Shown one piece after another: positions 13,142-23,665 of a stretch of DNA of 64,000 nucleotides (position 1 is its first letter; each line of letters begins with the position of its first letter). The stretch is from Eudorina sp. 2006-703-Eu-15 (lineage: Eukaryota; Chlorophyta; Chlorophyceae; Chlamydomonadales; Volvocaceae): positions 1-64,000 of the forward strand of contig BDSI01000166.1 in the NCBI GenBank assembly GCA_003117195.1, in the 5' to 3' direction. The notes below the pieces were generated by a model that saw nothing but the letters and a program-made list of their open reading frames with translations, did not search any database and was not told the origin of the DNA. The position numbers were made by a program, and so were the translations under genes.

Positions 13142-13216
13142 GATGGGCCACCGACCACATACCTGCTTATGGGCCACCGACCACATATACCTACAGATGG
13201 GCCACCGACCACATAT
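13142..13216. repeat. Three-copy tandem repeat
   Basis: A core GATGGGCCACCGACCACATA-type unit occurs three times at roughly 29-32 base spacing, immediately upstream of the retroelement copy at 13215. Confidence 0.8.
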
Positions 13217-13677
13217 TCTTAAGCCCTGTAGGTACTCTGTCGTAATAGACCGCGGGTGGTCAGGGCACTGACGCCCAGTGGAGCTATCGCTAGGTGTGGG
13301 CAGTTTTTTCGGCCCGGTGGGACCGTACGGGCAGGCCCCTGAATGGTGACTCGCGAGCCCCCGTGGCCTTCCAAGACTACGGGCCACCGCTGGAGAAGTG
13401 ACCCCGCCTTGGTGGGGGTGGTGGTTCGCTAATAGGGGCGCCATGGTGGCTAACTCCCCCTGAGCGGGCTTTATCCCTTGCCATGGTTGGTTCTCAGGAA
13501 CGGGGTGGTTCCCTGGTAGTGTGGGCCCGGGGAGTGTTTCGGTGCACTTGGGGAGCCTGTCCGGAGCGCCATGGTGGCGTTACTTCATTTAGGCAGTGTA
13601 TGGTGAGGAAGCCTCGGCTGTCGCCGGGGCTGTCACCGATGACCCGCGGGGTCCGCTGTAACATCCTAATAATAATA
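13215..13677 (+). mobile_element. Dispersed retroposon family, copy 1
   Basis: This block is nearly identical to 49134-49613, and its right part to 54804-55132. It ends in GGGGTCCGCTGTAAC followed by ATCCTAATAATAATA. A short A-rich microsatellite tail and 5' truncation of a sister copy are the signature of a non-LTR retroelement (LINE or SINE). No reverse transcriptase frame is visible, so it is either non-autonomous or only a 3' fragment. Confidence 0.7.
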
Positions 13678-14486
13678 CCTGCTGCACGAGGGTCTGCGGT
13701 GGGTACGTACGTACTTCACAGTCTGCGGTACGTACGTACTGCGGTTTCAATGCGCCGTCGTCTGGGTAGTGCGCGGCGGCTTGGTGCAGATTGTGCATGT
13801 AGCTTATTACAGGTGACGATCGACTGTGACGAATGAAGGACGTACGGATACGTACGGCGGACCCCAAAACAAACTGGTGCAGGTACGCTGGAAGAGCGTG
13901 CGACATTCAGTCCCCACGGGTGGAACACTGGGACGGGTCGGGCAGTGGTGCCGCCTGCTGCTGCTTGGGGGCGGCGGGCTGTTCATGGCGGTGAACATAT
14001 GTAACATGTGTATAGTTCGTTCCTCCTTGCTTCACGCCGCTAATGAGTCGGGTCGGGTGGCTTGTGTCGGGTGGTTTGTGTCGCTAAACATGCATGTACG
14101 CCACCGCATGGGTGTATGTGTTGCCCGGCACGCCGTAACATTCTTTGACGGGCGGTTGCAGTAGTGGGGGGGAGATACAGGATAGTGGGCGGGATTTCAG
14201 TAGGAAAGAGTCGTCTGAGAGGGCATCGAATTGAAACAAAAGCTGCAAATGGAAATGAGTCATCCAGAACCTGGAACCCAACAAAGTACTGCTGCATGGA
14301 TCCCGGCAACAAAACAACGTCCATTGGTTCGCCACGGGCATGAGTAGTTGGCAACGACCACGTTGCGTCAACTGTATATGGTAACGACCTGTACGACGTT
14401 GCACAATAATGCGGTGGGCGATCGACACAAACTGATGTAAGTGTACGGTATGTGAACGGGCGGCGCAGAATCCCGCCTTCCTTGAC

Positions 14487-14566
14487 AGCTGGCAACTCCT
14501 TTTCTTTCACTGGCGTGAATGCGCGAAGCTGGCAACTCCTTTTCATTCACTGGCGTGAATGCGCGA
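14487..14566. repeat. 40-bp tandem duplication
   Basis: Two adjacent copies of a 40-base unit begin AGCTGGCAACTCC and end GAATGCGCGA. They differ at one base (TTCTTTCA against TTCATTCA). No function is apparent. Confidence 0.9.
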
Positions 14567-15784
14567 ATGTAAGACATTCTGCAAACGAACACCCGGTACC
14601 GTAATCGGGTCCGGTTCTCCGGTAACCCCTGAAACAACGGACGGACTCCGGATATGGACTTCGCCAAAAATACTGAAGTAGTGCACGTTTCCATGTTCAG
14701 TGGCACACGCACGGCTCGCCGCCCCCGACACGAACGAAGTCACTTTTTGCCCCCTATTTAAACGATCTACGACGGCGGCAAGCGCAGCCGTGCGCGATGT
14801 GGGAAGCCTACCACATCCACCCTGATCCAATATTCGCAACCGCGGCCAACATGGAAAGTACCCTGCAGAGCACCCTGCAGAGTATCCTTGGACATTACTC
14901 TATTGACAGAGCGTGTGTGTGCGCTATCCCGCGCATTTGGGACGCCACTGTTGCCAGCCACGCGAAAAGGCATCCGGGCAATCCTGCTGCGGTCAGCAAT
15001 TGATTCAGCGGACCCACCCATCATGTGTAAGTACGGGTGCCGGTAGATGCAGCACAACGTGGCTATTTGCTATTTTCGTACATCGTACGTGCTACTCGTA
15101 TAACCACCCGTATCCACAGCTGTCCGCATCAGAACGATCTGCCACCTGCTCGTACAACGCCCCCAACCAGAGAAACGCACGCAACTGCAGTGGTGACAAA
15201 AACCAGTAGTGGCACAAACCAGTGGTGGCAAAAACCCAAGCACGTAGCGGACCATCAGCATTGCTTTCAGTTCCGAGACACATGTTTCCGCAGGCTCCCG
15301 CATTCTGTTGTTGTTTCGGTGCAATAATGCTATTTGTAGGTAGGTGATCTATGGAGGTGTATCGGTACCTGATTGGGTCGGCGGGCGGGGGGCGTCGTGG
15401 GGTCGTCTCTCTCCGCACAAACGTCTCTGCGACTTGCTTGACCACTGACACCCCCCGCTACCCGCTACCCGCCGCTGATCAGCCGCACACCACCACCGCC
15501 GGGTTTATTTCTTTCTTCAATTTAATCACCACCGCCCCAGTCACCGGCGCTGCTGGGATTGCATTATGCATACCCTCTCTCTCATGGCCTGTTTTGGCGC
15601 CTAACACACATCACATCGGAACTGCCTTGGAACCCCCATCCTCCAACTCTATTATTCTAACTCCCTCCGTGCGTGCATCCGTAATCGGTTGATGCCCAAT
15701 TAAAAAATTCGGATCTCCCTCAAATCATCCATTGCTCGTAGCCAGTCCCGCCCCGGCTTCTGTTCCGCCAAGCCATGTGGACGC

Positions 15785-16020
15785 CGTCCGTCCGTCCGTC
15801 CGTCCGTCCGTCCGTCCGTCCGTCCGTCCGTCCGTCCGTCCGTCCGTCCGTCCGTCCGTCCGTCCGTCCGTCCGTCCGTCCGTCCGTCCGTCCGTCCGTC
15901 CGTCCGTCCGTCCGTCCGTCCGTCCGTCCGTCCGTCCGTCCGTCCGTCCGTCCGTCCGTCCGTCCGTCCGTCCGTCCGTCCGTCCGTCCGTCCGTCCGTC
16001 CGTCCGTCCGTCCGTCCGTC
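15785..16020. repeat. (CCGT)n microsatellite, about 59 units
   Basis: A nearly perfect tetranucleotide run of about 236 bases. It is open in several frames (Arg-Pro-Ser-Val or Asp-Gly-Arg-Thr repeats), but those frames are by-products of the repeat and not genes. Confidence 0.97.
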
Positions 16021-16545
16021 CCTCCCGTACGTCACCCAAACCCTCAGGCAATCAGCACTCTCTGTCGCCCACTCTCACCGCCTCGCAGCAGCCCGCTCTG
16101 CATCCACCCGCGCCCACTCGGGCGGTGGACTGTACCGTCCCGTCATGAGTAAGAGATGATGCCGTCGTGAGGTGCTCGCTCTTTGTGCGGTGGCTGCAAC
16201 GCACCAATGTACTCCCGTGTACATCAGCTACGTATGCAGCCATGTAGTCCATGTACGGACGACAATGTACGACTGTGAGCGTACACTAGTCCTTCGAGGT
16301 CCCCACCGGCCGGCGGGTCCAAACCCGCGGGTGCCCCAGGGTACGACCACCGGTCAAAATAACTGCGGCCCTGGCGACTGATGAAGGTCAAATTATCCAA
16401 AAGGAAGGAAGAAGACTTGGCCTCCTAGCATCGTTTTCGTTCGTTACATGCCCCACCACATTTCTCCTGGACTCGTTTCCGTTCCATCCCACCAACCCAC
16501 CCGTTCCGTTCCTTGCGCAAGGCCGCCGCCGCCGCACCGACCCGA

Positions 16546-19500
16546 TCACGCGGCGGCGGCGTCGCCGGCCTGGTCCCCCGTCCCCCGCCGCCGCTGCCCA
16601 CCGCCGCACTCCGCCTTGTGCCCCACCGCCCAGTGCGCCACCTGGCACTCCCGACTGCAGTACGCCACCTCGCCGCACCGCCCGCAGCCCTGCAGCCGCA
16701 GCCCCGCCTCGCTGTCGCCCTCCAGGTTGACGCAGTCGGGGTGAGCGCAGCAGCGGCCCAGCAGACCGCGCAGCTCGGCCGGCGACGCCAGCAGCCGCGC
16801 CGCGTCCCGGAGTTCCTCGGCGTGACGCGGCAGGGGTTCCCGGTACAGCGGCCCCGTGCCCCGCTCCCTGCAGCCGCCCGCGGCCCACAGCTCCAGCTGC
16901 ACCGCCAGTCGGTCCAGGGCCTCCGCCAGCTGACCGTGCCACTCACGACGGCGCCACGGCTGCTGCTGCTGCTGTAGCGGTTCCTGCAGGGGCTGCTGCT
17001 GCTGCTGCTGCTGCGGCGGCGGCGGCGGCGGCGGGTCAGCCTCAGCCTCCTCCTCCAGGACCCTACGCAGGTGTGCGGCCAGCGCCCGGACATGCTTCAC
17101 CGACCAGCCCGGCCTCCCGCCGTCAACCCCCGCTGCTCCGGACCTCGCTGCCCCGCCGCTTCTCGCTGGCTGCTCCTGAAGCAGACCTGCCTCGGCCGCC
17201 GCCCCGTGCGCCTGTATCCGCTCGGGACCCCGGCGGGCCCCACGAGCCCCCCCGTGCGCCGCCCCCGCCCCCGCCAGAGCATCTGCACGGAGTTCGTCCG
17301 GAAAGGCCACCGCGGCGCAGCACAGCGCGTCCGCCAGGTCAGCCGGACCCGGACCCGGACCTGGACCTGGACCCGGACTTGGACCCGGACCCGGACCGAT
17401 CAAGTCGGGGAAGCCCGCGTAAGATGCGAAGCGCAGAGCGAAGGCCAGCAGGGTCACAGCTTTCCCATGCTGCAGCACCTGCAACCGCCAGTCCGGTGGC
17501 GGCTGCGGCGGCTGTGGTGGCGGCATCGCCGCAGCGAAGGGGCCGGCAGCGCCGGCGGCGGCGGCAGCGCCGCCGCCGCTACCTGCTGCATCCGCGGCCG
17601 CCGCCGGCGGACCGGGCAGCGCGTGCTGCAACAGCAGCTGGACGCATCGTACCGCTCGCCCGGCGGTTTCCATCAGCCCCATTTTGCCCCATGTCCTCAC
17701 GCGCCCGCGCCGCTGCGTCCGCCCAACCGGGGCACCGCAGGAGCGCGCTGAACTGATCACGCAGGCCATTGTGCACCGCCAGAGATAGGAACGCACCGGC
17801 CAGGCGTGTGCCCTCCGCCGGCGGTCCGCCGCCGCCGGCGGCCCCAGCCACCGCGGCCGCGAGCCACGCCGCACCGTTGCTCAGGACGTTGGTAGCGAGG
17901 CCCCCAAAGACAACCCCACAAAGGTCGGCGGCCCCAGGTTGCTGCGCGGCGGTCCGGATGAGCTTGCGGAAACTGGCGACCGTGCTCCTCGCCTGCTGAG
18001 GATCTCCGTACATGATCAGGTGGCCGACCCAGAAGCTGGTGTCCCCCCCCAGGAGTTCGGACAGGATCTTCGCCTCATGACCGATGGGCTGCCGGCCGGC
18101 CGCCCGGATCAGGCGCTCCAGGCAGGGCAGCAGGCCGCCCGCCAGCGCCGCCGCCACCTCGGGCGGTGCCGCGAGTGGAAGAGGACCTGCAGCAACCGGG
18201 GGGGGGGGATGGGTGCGGAATCGAAAGGGGGTGGGGTAGAGGAGATTGATAGGCATGGGGGAGAGCGAGGAGGTGGGCAAGCAAAGTGGCGCAGGTTAAG
18301 GACGCGCGCTGGGCCACTGCAACCACATGCACGGGAGGGACGGTTTGAGAGTGGTGATGGTTCCGGAGGAATGGTTTCGGAGGAATCGTTTCGGAGGGCG
18401 GCCCCGGTAGTGCACGTCAGGGGGGCTATGTGAATCCAGACCGGTGCAGTTGGTAGGACACTCCAGTTTACAATTAAGACCGGAAAACCCTGCCTTGATG
18501 TTGCACTACGTGTCAATGACACGGTGTCATGCGATGATGGTAAACCGAAACGCGAGACCTCCGTCGGATCACTTTGTGACATAAACGCCATCGGCACACG
18601 GGCGGCTGATCGCTGATGGATGGACAGCTAGGTGCGTTCCAGTTGGTCGGGTCAGGCTGCGGGTATTGCTGCTGCTGCCGCTGCAGCCACGACGACGACG
18701 ACGACGACGATGCTTCCGCTTCCGCGGCCACAATCCCCACAATCCCCACTGCCGCCGTACGGACGAGTCAGCATTTGGGGGCCGTTACGCGGGCTGCCTA
18801 ATGCGGCATGTACCTCAGGACGGCACATCCGTCCAGGGCCTATGGAACTCAGACCTCAAGGGGGTCACCTCCGAGGGCTCCCCGCGATGCATCCCCCAGC
18901 AGCGGAGTAGAGCGCCCGTCTGCCCCACTCATGGCGGAGGCCGCCCGCTGCTCTATAGCGTCATCAACCCTTTGAAAACCTGATTCTTTCGAATACTGTA
19001 CGTGGTTCGCTTTACACACAACGCATATGAAAACGAATCGCTCCGTTCAAGAGGTTAATGATTCGTTCCAAGGCCTTTCTGAATGAAGCCCCTGCCGGGC
19101 TTGTCCCCACCCAGCAGCACACCTTCGGGCAAGGGGGGCCTCAACTTGGGAAGCAGCAGCCACCTCAGCTTCTCCATCCAGCCGGGGTAGTCGCGGAAGG
19201 AGCGCAGGCCGTAGCCCATGCAAGCAACCGACAACCGCCAACGGTCGGTTGCGAGCTCACGCCAGCGATGTGAGGAGCGGGAGGCGGCCCGACACAGCAG
19301 TGACCGGGCTGTCGACAGCGACAGAAGGATTATCTCAAAGCCGTCGTCATCAAGCCGGGTAAGCAGGACGCGGCACTGCTGCTGTCGCCCCTCGCCCCCA
19401 GGTTTGCCTTGTGGGGCAGTGTCGGCGACGCCTCCATTGTCATCGTTGCCATCCTCCGTCCAAATGCAGCGTTGCAGAGCACGGACGGTTCGACGCCGCC

Positions 19501-20522
19501 GCTGCTGGTGCTGCGCTGCTCCTGCCGCTGAAACGCGGCCTTGCGAAGGCTCGCCGCCCTCCAGCTCCGCCCATGCTGCCGCCGAGGTCAGGCACAGCCG
19601 CGCCACCCGCAGCGCTATCCCGCACACGTGGTGCGCCAACCCGGCCGCTGGTTGCCCGGGCCGCCGTACTGCTCCAACGCGTTGAGTACGGACACCAAGG
19701 GCCACGTGGGCAGGAGCCGTACGCCTGGAGGCCGCGGTGTCGAAGCGACCTGGGTCATCAGGAAGGCGGCAGCCCCCAGAGGTTCGCGCAGCTCGCGTGC
19801 CAGTCCATGCACCGACCCTGCGTCGCCCGCGTGCAGCGTGCTCAGCCCCGCGGCCAGCACCAGTTGCTGCAGGACTGGACGGGAGATCGCCTCGCCAAAA
19901 TCCGCGGCGGCCCGCGGGCAACCCACTTCCAACGTTGCATCCCTTAGCTTCATGAAGACCGCGACCAGCGCCTCCGCGCTCAGCACCACACGACGACGGA
20001 CGGCACGCTTCAAGGAAGCCCTCTCGGACTCGGACTGGGATAATCGCGTCGGGCTCTTGGCGGGCGCATCGGCTTCGAAGGCCTCCGGACCAGCAGCCGC
20101 ATCGCGAGCGCCGCCGCCCTCGCGGAGTGCTCCAGGACGTAGTTGTCCCGAAGTGATGTCGCAAGGGTCCGAACGTACGTCATGTACAGCGTGTTGGACG
20201 CCGCCATGGGCAGGATGCTATCCAGCAAAACGAAAAGCTTCATTACAACGTCAGCCACGGTGTGCGAAAAGGTTATTGCGGACAGGAGCAGTCGGTTGCT
20301 GTATCCCGGGGTTGCGGTGGGGCCCGCGGCTGGGATGTCGCCCCCGTGGCTCGATGCATACCCGTCGCAAAACCTGCTGGCCAGAGCTTGCCGAATGCAA
20401 TCTGATGCGGCGGCGAGGTGCTGTCTAGCGCAGTGCAGCGCCTGGGTGCGAAGCAATGCCGTGGCAAAGCGCGCCAAATTTGCTGACTTCGATGCGACGG
20501 AGCGTAGCGATCGGAGCCTCTA
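16546..20522 (-). CDS. MYND-type zinc-finger protein, reading frame broken in three places
   Basis: Minus-strand coding sequence falls into two blocks: about 20522-19111, and 18186-16546 with stop at 16546. A phase-1 intron (donor G/GTGGGG, acceptor TTGCAG/GT) joins them cleanly. The C terminus carries a MYND finger: CAHPDC, then GCGRCGEVAYCSRECQ and HWAVGHKAEC (about 16755-16606). MYND fingers usually mediate protein-protein contacts. The N-terminal block is Ala/Leu-rich and helical, and low-complexity Gln and Pro runs precede the finger. The frame changes near 20110, near 19655 and near 17690, always in GC-rich runs. These may be assembly indels or real decay. No ATG opens the frame; a TAG acceptor just upstream of 20522 may mean an earlier 5' exon. 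Function beyond the finger is unknown. Confidence 0.65.
18187..19110 (-). other. Intron of the MYND-finger gene
   Basis: No coding signal is visible on either strand. It contains a short GAC/GTC trinucleotide run at about 18690-18711. The boundaries are a GTGGGG donor and a TTGCAG acceptor on the minus strand, phase 1. Confidence 0.5.
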
Positions 20523-21214
20523 AGTCGGGTTCTGTGCGACTGTCGTACAACCGTAATCGAGTAGCGCGTATGTCTTGCTTCAGCTCTCTCGTTCAGGCCT
20601 TCTGCCTTCACTCAGTAGAGCTTCAGCTACTATAGCTGTTAGTTCCCCGCCCACCTCCCTCGTGGTCCTCTCGTCAACCCTGTGGCCCCCGACCGCCCCA
20701 CAGACGTCTCCACGCTCGGCTCGGCCGGCGGCGGGCCGCCGAAGCGCGCCAAGAAGCCGGAGTAAGCGCGCAAGTGGCGGAGGCGGTTTTGGGGGGAGGG
20801 GGTATGACCTCAGGGGAATGGGGAAGTGGGTGGTTTTGCGTTCGGCGCAGGGGCGCCCTGGGGAGTCAGCAGTCGGCGTGCGGGTGAGAGGCCTGGCCTG
20901 GCGGCGGCGGCTGCATCCGCGGCGGGGCTGCCTCTGGGCGGGTCTTTTTCTGTTAGTTAGCTTGCGTTGTGGGGTGGTGCGGCGAGTCAGGGGTTCAGGC
21001 CTTGCGTCAGGTTGCGTCGCGCCGCGGGGAGCTAGGTTTGGCCGCGCGTCTGTGGTTGTTGGTGGCGCGGGGCGCGGGGCGCGCGGCCGGTGCTTGTGGC
21101 TTTGCTGTGTTCTACTGCGGTGTAAGGGCCCTTGGCAGCGGGTCCCCGTTCCCCAATCCCCGTTCCTTACACGGCACATCAGTCACTTCGCAGCTTAATC
21201 GAGCTTCGAGATTA
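20523..21214. other. GC-rich spacer, no gene recognised
   Basis: Several overlapping open frames exist because the sequence is GC-rich, but none shows a recognisable domain. It could contain an upstream exon of the MYND gene. Confidence 0.4.
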
Positions 21215-21849
21215 CAGGTTAAGGGAGACAGGAGCACAGAACTGTCCGCTGTGGCTCCTGCAGGGTTTCGAGCCACGCACCGAAGGCAGCACCGGCGACA
21301 GCGTATGCTGTTGCCAGGACGGTGAAGGCCTGATATCGCTCGCGCACAAAATCGACGGGAGAGCGAGCCGCAATGGCCAGCGCGCCGATCAAGGCTTGGC
21401 TGATAAGCGTACAGCACACAGCCTCGATGCCTGTAAACATTAATTAGATATCCGTAGACGGCTCTTAGAATATCATTGAGACGTGTGAGGCCTTCATCGG
21501 TGAACGGCAAGGTGTCGGAAGATGCATATCTTGAAATCTCAGCAGCCAAGTTGTGCAGCGCCTCCATGTTAATTTTTACCAGGGCCTCAGAGTTGTTACA
21601 CGCATAATTCATGGTTTCTTGCGACGAAGTGGTGCATATCCACAATCAGGAATGAGAATTCACAACCTACTTTGTTTGCGCAAACCATGCAGTAAAATGG
21701 AGGAGGCAAACTCAAAGTTGAACATCACGATTTATGATGAAATTGAAAACCGCCATAACATGCTCGGTGCGTACGCCAATTGCATCAACTTGGCGGTTGG
21801 CGCGCACCGCCACGACATAGAGGGCAGCGCTCAGCTCCGTTCCGCTCAT
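21215..21849 (-). CDS. Candidate small gene with hydrophobic C-terminal part, unrecognised
   Basis: Three minus-strand pieces look coding. The first, from an ATG at 21849, begins MSGTELSAALYVVAVRAN. The second, about 21640-21455, includes SEALVKINMEALHNLAAEIS and RLNDILRAVYGYL. The third, about 21426-21218, follows a TTTACAG acceptor; it begins GIEAVCCTLISQALIGALAI, carries an Ala-rich hydrophobic stretch AFTVLATAYAVAGAAFGAWL, and ends in TAA. The junction between the second and third pieces does not splice in phase with an obvious donor, so the model is incomplete. Codon use is less GC-biased than in the neighbouring genes. I do not recognise a family. It could be a small membrane protein or a decayed fragment. 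Confidence 0.3.
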
Positions 21850-23665
21850 AATAAATAAGAAGTTTGTCGGATTGCGATTGCAAAATGAGTGGACTTATCG
21901 ATTGAAGGTAGGTTTCCGACCTGTTTGACGCAGGTTCAAATCGACCTTGAGCATCGCCCCTTGACCCTCGCCCCCTGTGCGTACGCCTGCGTACGATATC
22001 ATCGGTGGTATTCGCTACTGTTGTAAAATATTGTGGGGGCAAGTGACTACCCAAGAAATCTTGCTTACATGTCTGGCAAAAGTGGTGGCACAAGAGCACC
22101 AAGCTGCGCACGGGACCGGCACCTAGGGCACTCCAAACATATAATCAAAGCACAGCGGTGCAGAGCGCACTGACTCATACTTCATAGTCCATCTGCCGGG
22201 GGTACCGTACCGTACACGGACACATGCCAGAAGTACGGTAGCGTGTACTGTAGTGTGCAGCAGGCGCAAGACAGGCGGGTGCGGTCCGGAAGACAGTAAA
22301 GCAGACCGACACGCACCCACACCCATTGTACACGACCTGACCATCGCACCTGTTGGTCATCTAGGGCGCGTCTCACAAACACACGAACAGACAACCTGCA
22401 CGTTTTCTCCATGTACTTATCTGTTATAGTTGCAGTTGCAACAATGCCTGACCATGTTCGTTGCTATTGTGTTGGTTCGCGTGTTGAGGATGCTGGCGGA
22501 TCATACTTGGCTCCCGGTGTACGGTAGTAGAGAACCCCGGTGGGCGCGTAGTGTGGGCTGTAGGTGCGGATTGATGACATCCCATGGACCGAGCCCCGGC
22601 TCGTTGGGTTATACCGAATGTTCATTCCTTTTCGGTGTCAGTCCGGGTCTCCACGGCTCTCTGTGTCGTCGTGGTGAATGTATGCGGCTAGCAGGGACCG
22701 TGGTATGCTGCGCTGGCAAGCTTTGATCGGCCCCCCATCCACATGTAAGTCACGTGGAAGGTGGTGTACGGCACATCTAGGTGACTGTTGTACGGCACAC
22801 CCCGTCCCACACCCATCCTTCCCCCGCGGTGACTGTGGGAAAGGACGGGGCCCGAATGCATCACCACGACATGAACGCGACAATCGTATAGAGTCGTGCT
22901 TCCTGGAGGTAGCTGATGAGCCCGTGCGCATGCAGTGCCTGCTGCGTGCTCCGGAACCCAAGGTCGCCTCATCCGCCAGCTCAGCCCAGTCCCCAAGCTC
23001 CCAACCTTGCTGGCACCATGTCCGAGCGCCCTTCCCCCTTTTCCCCCCTCAGCCTCCGATAGCCAAGCCTCCGCCGAGGAGTGTCTTGACCGTATCCGTT
23101 GCAACAGGCAGGCAGACAGACGCACAGACAGATCCATGCATGGCTTGGCGGTCTGGCCGGCAGCCTGCGGCGCAGTTCTTGTTCGCAAGGAGGTGCGCCT
23201 CTACCCCGCGGAGAGCACAGCCGGCCCTTGGCTCATGCGCCAAGCCCCTTTTGTCAATAAAGACAGCGATATCGCGAAACAATCACCGATTGCATAGTAG
23301 TTGTCCGGTTGGCTGGCGCCGCCGTTGAAGTAGAACGTTGAAGTATATGTGTATATGGCGCCAAGCCCCTGCCTCCACCGATGGGACAGACCCCTCCTCC
23401 CCGGCCCCTGTATCCCTCCCTGTTCCGCTCTGCCCTCCCCCTAATCCCTCCCCGCCGGCTGTACCCTCCTCGCCGTGCCTAACAGCCTGCCCTCGCAGCT
23501 AGACCTCCCGCCGCTGCCCCCATCCCCCGGCTGGCCCTGTGCCGTGCTAATTCCCCGGGACGCGCCTCCTGACCCTTGGCACGTGGGACCCCGCGCTGCA
23601 GACCACATGCCGCGTAGCGGCCCCCAGCTCCGCCATCCAACTAGGGCCGCGGTGCAACAACCACG
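21850..23665. other. Spacer between candidate gene and pseudohelicase 3' end
   Basis: No confident gene. A minus-strand frame at about 23282-23049 is open and moderately protein-like but unrecognised. Two copies of TGTACGGCACA, about 30 bases apart, lie at about 22766-22800. Confidence 0.4.

Larger units (their letters stand above)
10918..16545. other. Gene-free repeat-rich interval
   Basis: I recognise no gene between the metalloproteinase stop and the MYND gene. The interval carries TGCATGCA- and TACGTACG-rich sequence, three copies of a roughly 30-bp unit with core ATGGGCCACCGACCACATA (13142-13216), a retroelement copy (13215-13677), a lone tail motif (12941-12955), a 40-bp tandem duplication (14487-14566) and a long CCGT microsatellite (15785-16020). 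Confidence 0.5.

Noticed and set aside
15700..16152. Arg-Pro-Ser-Val and Asp-Gly-Arg-Thr repeat proteins on both strands
   Set aside because: They are translations of the CCGT microsatellite; all frames stay open.
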